NCBI GenBank assembly: GCA_937901455.1
Contig: CALDIA010000205.1
Location: forward strand, 1 to 27,972
Source: an uncultured Bacteroidales bacterium
GTDB taxonomy: Bacteria > Bacteroidota > Bacteroidia > Bacteroidales > WCHB1-69
Length of the DNA: 27,972 nt
Reading direction: 5' to 3'
Shown: positions 22,626 through 27,972 of the stretch, piece by piece
Position numbering within the stretch: position 1 is the stretch's first letter
Layout: every line of letters starts with the position of its first letter
Translations under genes and position numbers: made by a program
Notes under the pieces: generated by a model
Databases searched by the model: none
The model's input: only the letters and a program-made list of their open reading frames with translations
What the model was told of the DNA's origin: nothing

Positions 22626-22681
22626 GAGCTTTGTAATATTTTTGTATGATAATGATTAGGGTTAACGAACTATATGGTCAA

Positions 22682-25285
22682 TTATTGTGTGGGCTCGGTC
22701 TCTTTTTTGGCCTTTTTTTTCTGGATTTTCTGCTCTGGCATTTCAATGTGTCGGACATAGACATCTTGTTGCGGGAACGGAATCTCCACATGGTTTTTGT
22801 TCAATGTGTTATAGATAACTTCCTTCACCTTGGCAATAAAGCCGGCCTTTTCTTCCACGAGCACCCAACAGACCACGAAGAGATCCACACTGCTGTCTCC
22901 GAAGTCATCAAAGAGGACGGAGAAGCCTTGTTTTGGGTCAATGACGGCTTTGCCTGCAGCATTTTTCACGGCCAGTGGTTCCAGACTTTTAATGAGCATA
23001 TTGCGTACCTTTTCCACGTTGACGCCATAAGCCACCCCGACGGGTACTTTAACTAAAACATAGCCATGGTTGCGGGTGAGGTTCTTGAAGTTCTTGGAGA
23101 AAAGGGCTGCATTCTGGAAGGTGATGACACAACCATCCAAGGTGATAATCTGGGTGCTTTGGTAGTTGATGCTCTCCACTTTGCCTTGGATACCGTCACA
23201 CTCAATGTAATCACCCACGCGCAGCCGGCCAGTCATCAGAATGATACCATATACAAAGTTTTCCAAAATGTCCTTCATGGCAAAACCAAGACCGGTAGCC
23301 AAGCCGGCCATCACGATGGAGATACCGCTGCTGGACACTTCCAGAATCATCATCGAGGCAATCACGTACAGACCCCATACCAAAATGGAAATGATGTTGT
23401 TGGCCAGTGTGATGTTGCCTACGGTGCGTGTGTCGTTTCTCTTTTTCCGTTTCTTGAACCATACGTAGAATGAGCGGATGGCATAATTCAGATAGCGGAA
23501 GAGGAAGAAGAGTTCAAGCACCAAACAGATTTTGAAGAGCGACAACTGGATGATGCCGGGCTTGTTCAGGAAGACATAGACGAAAATCTTCTGGCAGATA
23601 GAACTCATCTCGAAGATGTTGGCTGCCCAGTAGATACTGGCTGGCACCGACAATACGGCTAAGATGGGTAAAAGGGCTTTGTTCAAGAAATCAAAAAACC
23701 AGGTTTGGGCAATGTATTCGCCCTTGATCATCTTGGGTTGCAGTTTTTTGAAATATTTCGGAAGTTCAGTTTTATTAGGGATTGTTTCGTTTCTTCCCTT
23801 GGCGATTTTACGGGGCAGGTATCGCGACTCGTACCATTTTGTCAAGTCGTAGAAGCAGGTGATGGTCTGGGTGGCGGCCAGTTGGATGGTCCACCAAACC
23901 ATGATTTGGACGGCAAGCAGCACGAAACCGAACCATGCGGCCACACATGACACTATCATGGCAAGGAGTGATATAACCGTGTACACCATGTCGCTGTCGG
24001 GCAATTTGGCGATTTTACGCTTCATCACGAAGAACTGCCAGATAGTGAAACCCAACAAGATGGGTGGATATATGAGGTTTACCAGATTGTTGGGTATAAG
24101 AATCATACGAAAGGCGATGACTATGAAAGCCATCACGATAAAAGGGGTGTAGGAGCGCACACCGGCACGGATCTGCGTGTCGTTTAGACGGATAAGAAGA
24201 GACACCAGAATGACTTCCATCAACCAGGAGAAGAAGGTCATTAGGCGGATAGCCATGAGGACAAAGTTCTGGTGCACAAAGAGGCGGGCTATAGTGATGG
24301 ATATAGCGAAGATGGCCACGCCACAAGCCAGGGTGACAAACGGACGTTTGTGGTTGTCTTTGAAGTGGTTGCGCCATTTCTTAGGCAATATCCAGCGCAT
24401 AATCACATAGCTGAGTAGGCTGGCAATCAGAATGTAAACCAACATGAAGATGCTGATACCGAAGATGACGGGACCGCGCCATTCGGAGGAGGTGCCAAAG
24501 GGTTTGTATTTATCGTCCACATCTCTTTTGGCTTGTATATAGTGGCGGCGGAAATTTTTTATAGTTTTAAAGTAGTTGTCACCGCCATTGACGAAGATGT
24601 TTTTTTGGATACCCTCATATTTGGATAGCGCATAGGCATTGAGCTTGGCGGCACGTTGGGTTACCTTTTCATAGTATTCTTGGTCGAGTTCTACCAATTC
24701 CAGCATCTTCACAAAGTTGTCGTGCAGGGCTGTGGCGTAGTCCACGCAGGCTTCACGGTCGGCGAGCCCTTGTTCATCGAGGATGAAGATGTTCTTGGCA
24801 GCGGTGTCGAGCACCATCTTGGGTATCATTTTGCGAATAGAGTCGGGCAATTGGGCGATATCCCCGTTGGGCAACATTCTTGGCGGCAGGTTCTGCAGCG
24901 TTTTGATGAGGGCGTCATAACGGTCAATGTCCGCTTTGATACGCTCCTTCATCTTGTCGTAAGGGGCATGATACCGATTGATATTGTGGTATTGCTCGGT
25001 GGCGGCTTGACATGCGTAGGCTACGTCAAAGGTGAAGTCAGTATTTTGTGAGTAGAGCATGAGGGCAATCTGGTTGCTGTTCTGCATCATTCGAACCAGA
25101 CGGGCATGCTGGGCGGAGTTGCGCTGGTCAAAGCGATTCATCATGACCTGTTGCTCGTTGTATGCTTGTTCCAATTCGGCGCGAAGCACGCTAAGGGTCT
25201 GCGACAAGTCTTTCTCTTTCAGAACGGCCTGTGCTTGAAACACGGTCAGCACGCTAAGCATCACAAAAATGATGATTTTCTTCAT
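22682..25285 (-). CDS. Large MscS-family mechanosensitive channel
   Basis: This 867-residue protein starts with a signal peptide (MKKIIIFVMLSVLTVFQAQA). A helical periplasmic region follows (about 20-260, many Q/E/K/R heptad-like segments), then about ten membrane helices. The MscS core follows: pore helix SGISIVMAGLATGLGFAMKD, the beta domain with RLRVGDYIECDGIQGKVESI and ALFSKNFKNLTRN, and a C-terminal alpha/beta domain with a basic end. The layout is like the large MscK/YnaI-type channels that vent solutes on osmotic downshock. The start at 25285 is set by the signal peptide and by the promoter box at 25314-25321, which excludes the longer in-frame version. It heads the unit containing aspS. 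Confidence 0.88.
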   Translation of the reverse strand: MKKIIIFVMLSVLTVFQAQAVLKEKDLSQTLSVLRAELEQAYNEQQVMMNRFDQRNSAQHARLVRMMQNSNQIALMLYSQNTDFTFDVAYACQAATEQYHNINRYHAPYDKMKERIKADIDRYDALIKTLQNLPPRMLPNGDIAQLPDSIRKMIPKMVLDTAAKNIFILDEQGLADREACVDYATALHDNFVKMLELVELDQEYYEKVTQRAAKLNAYALSKYEGIQKNIFVNGGDNYFKTIKNFRRHYIQAKRDVDDKYKPFGTSSEWRGPVIFGISIFMLVYILIASLLSYVIMRWILPKKWRNHFKDNHKRPFVTLACGVAIFAISITIARLFVHQNFVLMAIRLMTFFSWLMEVILVSLLIRLNDTQIRAGVRSYTPFIVMAFIVIAFRMILIPNNLVNLIYPPILLGFTIWQFFVMKRKIAKLPDSDMVYTVISLLAMIVSCVAAWFGFVLLAVQIMVWWTIQLAATQTITCFYDLTKWYESRYLPRKIAKGRNETIPNKTELPKYFKKLQPKMIKGEYIAQTWFFDFLNKALLPILAVLSVPASIYWAANIFEMSSICQKIFVYVFLNKPGIIQLSLFKICLVLELFFLFRYLNYAIRSFYVWFKKRKKRNDTRTVGNITLANNIISILVWGLYVIASMMILEVSSSGISIVMAGLATGLGFAMKDILENFVYGIILMTGRLRVGDYIECDGIQGKVESINYQSTQIITLDGCVITFQNAALFSKNFKNLTRNHGYVLVKVPVGVAYGVNVEKVRNMLIKSLEPLAVKNAAGKAVIDPKQGFSVLFDDFGDSSVDLFVVCWVLVEEKAGFIAKVKEVIYNTLNKNHVEIPFPQQDVYVRHIEMPEQKIQKKKAKKETEPTQ

Positions 25286-25313
25286 GTTATGAAAATTGAT
25301 GATTTTGAGGGTG

Positions 25314-25321
25314 CAAAAGTA
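25314..25321 (-). promoter_or_regulatory. -7 promoter box (TACTTTTG) of the MscS-aspS unit
   Basis: Minus-strand TACTTTTG fits TAnnTTTG and lies 28 bases before the ATG at 25285. It is divergent from the radA promoter. Confidence 0.6.
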
Positions 25322-25360
25322 CAATTTTTTAGCATAAGGTAGATAGACGCTAACAATCTG

Positions 25361-25391
25361 TTGACAACAGCAGTGTTTTTTTGTATTTTTG
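25361..25391 (+). promoter_or_regulatory. radA promoter (TTGACA, 17 bases, TATTTTTG)
   Basis: TATTTTTG (25384-25391) is a good -7 box, 19 bases before the ATG. TTGACA at 25361-25366 stands 17 bases upstream in the place of the -33 element. Confidence 0.55.
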
Positions 25392-25410
25392 CCGTCCTTA
25401 AAAACTGGTT

Positions 25411-26781
25411 ATGGCGAAAAACAAATCATTATATTATTGTAAGAATTGTGGGGCGCAGTCGGCCCAGTGGATAGGCAGATGTCCCTCGTGTGGCGAGTGG
25501 AATACCTTTGAGGAGGAGATTATAGTGCGAGAGCAAACGGCTCCCAAGGGTAGGTCCCATGCAGAGGTGGTGTTGAGCACACCCAAGCTGATAGACGAGA
25601 TTTCACTTACCCGTCTGCCTCGTTTTTCTACTGGCTATGAAGAGTTTGACCGGGTGTTGGGCGGTGGCGTGGTACCCAGTTCCATAGTGCTGCTCGGCGG
25701 GGAACCAGGCATCGGCAAATCTACATTGCTCCTCCAGATGGCCCTGAAGATTCGCGACAAAAAGGTGCTGTATGTGTCGGGCGAAGAGAGTGAAGGCCAA
25801 CTCAAAATGCGTGCCTCCCGCCTCTCATCAACCCAGGCCCCCAATTGCTATGTGCTCACCGAGACAAACACCCAGCAGATCTTCAAACACGTGGAAGACC
25901 TCAAGCCCGACCTGATCATTGTGGACTCTATACAGACTTTACAAAGTTCCTTGTTGGATTCTGCCGCTGCCTCTATATCCCAACTTAAGGAGTGTACCGC
26001 CGAGTTCCAGCATCTCTCAAAAACCACCGGCATTCCTGTGTTCTTGATTGGCCACATCACTAAAGAGGGTGGCCTTGCCGGACCAAAAATCTTGGAGCAT
26101 ATTGTGGATACGGTACTTCAATTTGAAGGTGATCAGCACTATGGCTATCGAATGGTTCGCTGTATCAAGAACCGTTTCGGCTCCACCTCGGAGATGGGTA
26201 TTTTTGAGATGACTTCCCAAGGACTGACCGAGATTCACAATCCATCGGAGATTTTGTTGTCGCAGAATGCGGAGACTTATAGTGGTACGGCAGTGGCCAC
26301 CGTTTTAGAGGGTAACCGGCCGATGCTCATTGAGGTGCAGGCGTTAGTAAGTTCTGCAGTTTATGGTATGCCCCAGCGCTCCGCCACGGGCTATGATATC
26401 CGACGGATGAATATGCTGCTTGCCGTTTTGGAAAAACGATGCCATTTCAAACTTGGAGCAAAGGATGTGTTTCTGAACATTGCCGGCGGACTTAGGGTGG
26501 ATGACCCCGCTATCAACTTGTCGGTGGTGGCCGCTATCCTCTCATCGGCTGCCGACATCGCCATTGATGCCAAAACCTGCTTTACCGGTGAGATGGGACT
26601 CAATGGCGAGGTGCGTCCCGTTTCGCGCATTATTCAGCGTATCTCTGAGGCCGACAAGCTCGGATTTACCCGGATGTTTGTTTCCAAATACAATATGAAA
26701 GGTGTGAATGCCAAAGACTTTAATATCCGCCTGATGCCCATTGCCAAGGTGGAGGAGATGTTTAAAACGTTATTTGAATAG
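25411..26781 (+). CDS. radA: DNA repair protein RadA
   Basis: The 456-residue RecA-like ATPase promotes branch migration and strand processing in recombinational repair. The N-terminal zinc finger is C-x2-C...C-x2-C (YYCKNCGAQSAQWIGRCPSC). Walker A is GGEPGIGKST, the RadA-specific KNRFG motif is present (CIKNRFGST), and the C-terminal Lon-protease-like domain begins near residue 300. It is full length with nothing odd. It has its own promoter and is followed after 2 bp by rseC. Confidence 0.96.
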   Translation: MAKNKSLYYCKNCGAQSAQWIGRCPSCGEWNTFEEEIIVREQTAPKGRSHAEVVLSTPKLIDEISLTRLPRFSTGYEEFDRVLGGGVVPSSIVLLGGEPGIGKSTLLLQMALKIRDKKVLYVSGEESEGQLKMRASRLSSTQAPNCYVLTETNTQQIFKHVEDLKPDLIIVDSIQTLQSSLLDSAAASISQLKECTAEFQHLSKTTGIPVFLIGHITKEGGLAGPKILEHIVDTVLQFEGDQHYGYRMVRCIKNRFGSTSEMGIFEMTSQGLTEIHNPSEILLSQNAETYSGTAVATVLEGNRPMLIEVQALVSSAVYGMPQRSATGYDIRRMNMLLAVLEKRCHFKLGAKDVFLNIAGGLRVDDPAINLSVVAAILSSAADIAIDAKTCFTGEMGLNGEVRPVSRIIQRISEADKLGFTRMFVSKYNMKGVNAKDFNIRLMPIAKVEEMFKTLFE

Positions 26782-26783
26782 CT

Positions 26784-27209
26784 ATGGAATCCCAACAACC
26801 TATCTGTTGCGACGGTATAGTTCGCAAAATTGAGAGCGACCATTTGATGGTGGAAATAACGGTCAGCTCTGCCTGTGGCGAGTGCCGTGCCAAGAGCATC
26901 TGTATTCCTTCCGAGCAGAAACAGGAGTTGATAGAGGCCCAGAATCCGTACGGACTGGATTTTGTGGTCGGAGAGGTGGTGACCCTCAACCTGCAGTCTT
27001 CGTCCGGGCGCAAAGCGGTAGTGCTGGGCTATCTGCTTCCCTTCGTAGTGCTGTTGGCCTCCTTCTTGATAACCTTTTTATTCACCGATAAGGAGTGGAT
27101 TCCGGTATTGGTGAGCCTCGGTTGCACCTTTCTTTACTTTGTGGTACTCTATCGTTTCAAAAAAAGAATGGATGAACAGTTCACCTTCTATGTGACAAAA
27201 AAGATTTAA
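26784..27209 (+). CDS. rseC: RseC/MucC family membrane protein
   Basis: This 141-residue protein has the RseC layout. A cysteine-bearing N-terminal domain (CC at 8-9, then ACGECRAKSIC) is followed by two membrane helices (AVVLGYLLPFVVLLASFLIT and WIPVLVSLGCTFLYFVVLY) and a basic end. In E. coli RseC acts in sigma-E signalling and SoxR reduction. In Bacteroidota it is often next to Rnf electron-transport genes. No rnf gene is visible here. It starts 2 bp after the radA stop and its stop overlaps the convergent kinase gene by 4 bp. Confidence 0.8.
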   Translation: MESQQPICCDGIVRKIESDHLMVEITVSSACGECRAKSICIPSEQKQELIEAQNPYGLDFVVGEVVTLNLQSSSGRKAVVLGYLLPFVVLLASFLITFLFTDKEWIPVLVSLGCTFLYFVVLYRFKKRMDEQFTFYVTKKI

Positions 27210-27757
27210 GCGCGCTTTAAAAACGCTTCCACCTGTTGGTAGAGGTCCTCAAAGCTGCCGTTGTTCTGGAAAACAACGTCCGCCATTTCCATGCAGCGCC
27301 CCACATTTTGATGGTTGGGGTCGGTGGATGACATTTCCCGAATTTCGTTTTCCATAAAGGTTTCGAAGGAAACGTGGTCGGTTTCGGAGTTGCGGAGCAC
27401 AATGCGCTCGTAGCGGATTTTCGGGTCGGCATCAACGGCAAAGAGGAGGAAGTGTTCGTTTTGTTGCAGTGAGAGCACCTCTCCCGGAGTGCGCACACTC
27501 TCGATGATGGCGTCGCCACCAGCGGCTTCCGCCTGCTTGTACAGTTCATCAGTGATATAGGAAGGTCCGTGTTGCGCCCGCAAGTCGTTGGCCACCTCCA
27601 CAAAAGTGTCGCGGTTGATAGATAGTCCCCGCCGCATGGCCTCCTCTGTCAGGTATCCGCGCACCGAGTAGTGCCGGTATCCGTAATGTTCCACTAAATA
27701 GTCCACTAATGTTCCTTTGCCAGCACCTAACGTGCCCGTGATTCCTATAATATTCAT
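27206..27757 (-). CDS. P-loop nucleotide kinase-like protein
   Basis: This 183-residue protein begins MNIIGITGTLGAGKGTLVDY, a Walker A loop (GTLGAGKGT, K14). It continues with a short NMP-kinase-like fold: a substrate-side region (SVRGYLTEEAMRRGLS), strand IIESVRTPGE, and a lid-like R-rich part (DADPKIRYERIVLRNSE). It resembles adenylate/cytidylate or dephospho-CoA kinases, but I cannot assign the substrate. The start at 27757 begins directly at the P-loop strand. The longer TTG frame at 27781 overlaps the -7 box and is rejected. Confidence 0.7.
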   Translation of the reverse strand: MNIIGITGTLGAGKGTLVDYLVEHYGYRHYSVRGYLTEEAMRRGLSINRDTFVEVANDLRAQHGPSYITDELYKQAEAAGGDAIIESVRTPGEVLSLQQNEHFLLFAVDADPKIRYERIVLRNSETDHVSFETFMENEIREMSSTDPNHQNVGRCMEMADVVFQNNGSFEDLYQQVEAFLKRA

Positions 27758-27778
27758 ACCATAGCGTTTTGAAGGGGG

Positions 27779-27786
27779 CAAAGATA
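27779..27786 (-). promoter_or_regulatory. -7 promoter box (TATCTTTG) of the kinase gene
   Basis: Minus-strand TATCTTTG fits TAnnTTTG and lies 21 bases before the ATG at 27757. Confidence 0.6.
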
Positions 27787-27919
27787 ATAAAAATATTGAA
27801 GCGTTGATTTGTTGAAATGCTGAATTGCTGGGGGCTCGTTCGTGACGTGCCCTATGGGGAAATCTAATTAAAAATTAAAAATAGTTAACTCCAAACTGCT
27901 AACTCTTAACTGACAATTA

Positions 27920-27972
27920 TCATCTTATCACCGTCACGCTTCCCGTCACGTCCCTCGTCTCCTGCCCCATAC
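27920..27972 (-). CDS. Possible 3' end of a further minus-strand gene (partial)
   Basis: Reading in from the right edge on the minus strand, one frame ends GQETRDVTGSVTVIR before a TGA at 27920-27922. The sharp rise in GC compared with the AT-rich DNA at 27787-27919 suggests coding sequence. Too little is visible to name it. Confidence 0.3.
   Translation of the reverse strand, partial: MGQETRDVTGSVTVIR

Noticed and set aside
1..27972. tRNA or rRNA genes
   Set aside because: I saw no cloverleaf-like stretch with a TTCGA-type arm in the intergenic regions, and no rRNA-like sequence. This was by eye only; a covariance-model search was not possible.

Overview
The window reads as chromosomal DNA of a Bacteroidota bacterium, probably order Bacteroidales; I cannot name a species. 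The support is repeated TAnnTTTG-type -7 promoter boxes in front of genes, A/T-rich leaders without Shine-Dalgarno sequences, a secreted enzyme with a type IX secretion (Por) C-terminal tail, and protein families typical of the phylum.

Region 1 (1-8000) is a defence and mobile-element island. It opens with two YhcG/DUF1016 genes. The first has lost its PD-(D/E)XK nuclease core and the second is intact and flanked by a 22-bp direct repeat. A type III restriction-modification pair follows: mod (2242-4140) and res (4813-7698). Most of mod and res is GC-rich, unlike the rest of the window, but the target-recognition segment of mod is strikingly AT-rich, which suggests a swapped specificity domain. 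Between mod and res lies a cluster of REP palindromes and a RAYT/IS200-like transposase that keeps its HUH motif but appears to have lost its catalytic-tyrosine segment by internal deletion. A C-terminal scrap of a formylglycine-generating-enzyme-like gene ends the island, followed by about 360 bp of AT-rich DNA with no gene.

Region 2 (8329-12389, plus strand) holds a secreted peptidylarginine-deiminase-like protein resembling the Porphyromonas PPAD in length, domain order and catalytic motifs, then a DUF937 protein, then a CotH-like protein with a C-terminal membrane anchor.

Region 3 (12363-17928, minus strand) looks like one operon behind a promoter at 17921-17928: valS, a small membrane protein, a secreted hypothetical protein, manA and trmN6. 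A frameshifted gene remnant lies at 17918-18420 on the plus strand.

Region 4 (18415-25321, minus strand) is a second tight unit: a large MscS-type channel, aspS, a Wzz-like chain-length protein and an O-antigen-ligase/polymerase-like protein, with overlapping ends. Divergent from it are radA and rseC (25384-27209), which converge on an NMP-kinase-like gene (27206-27757). The right edge may hold the last codons of another minus-strand gene.

The most noteworthy points are the mosaic mod gene, the REP/RAYT insertion that splits mod from res, the parallel loss of catalytic cores in YhcG copy 1 and the RAYT, and the PPAD-like secreted deiminase.
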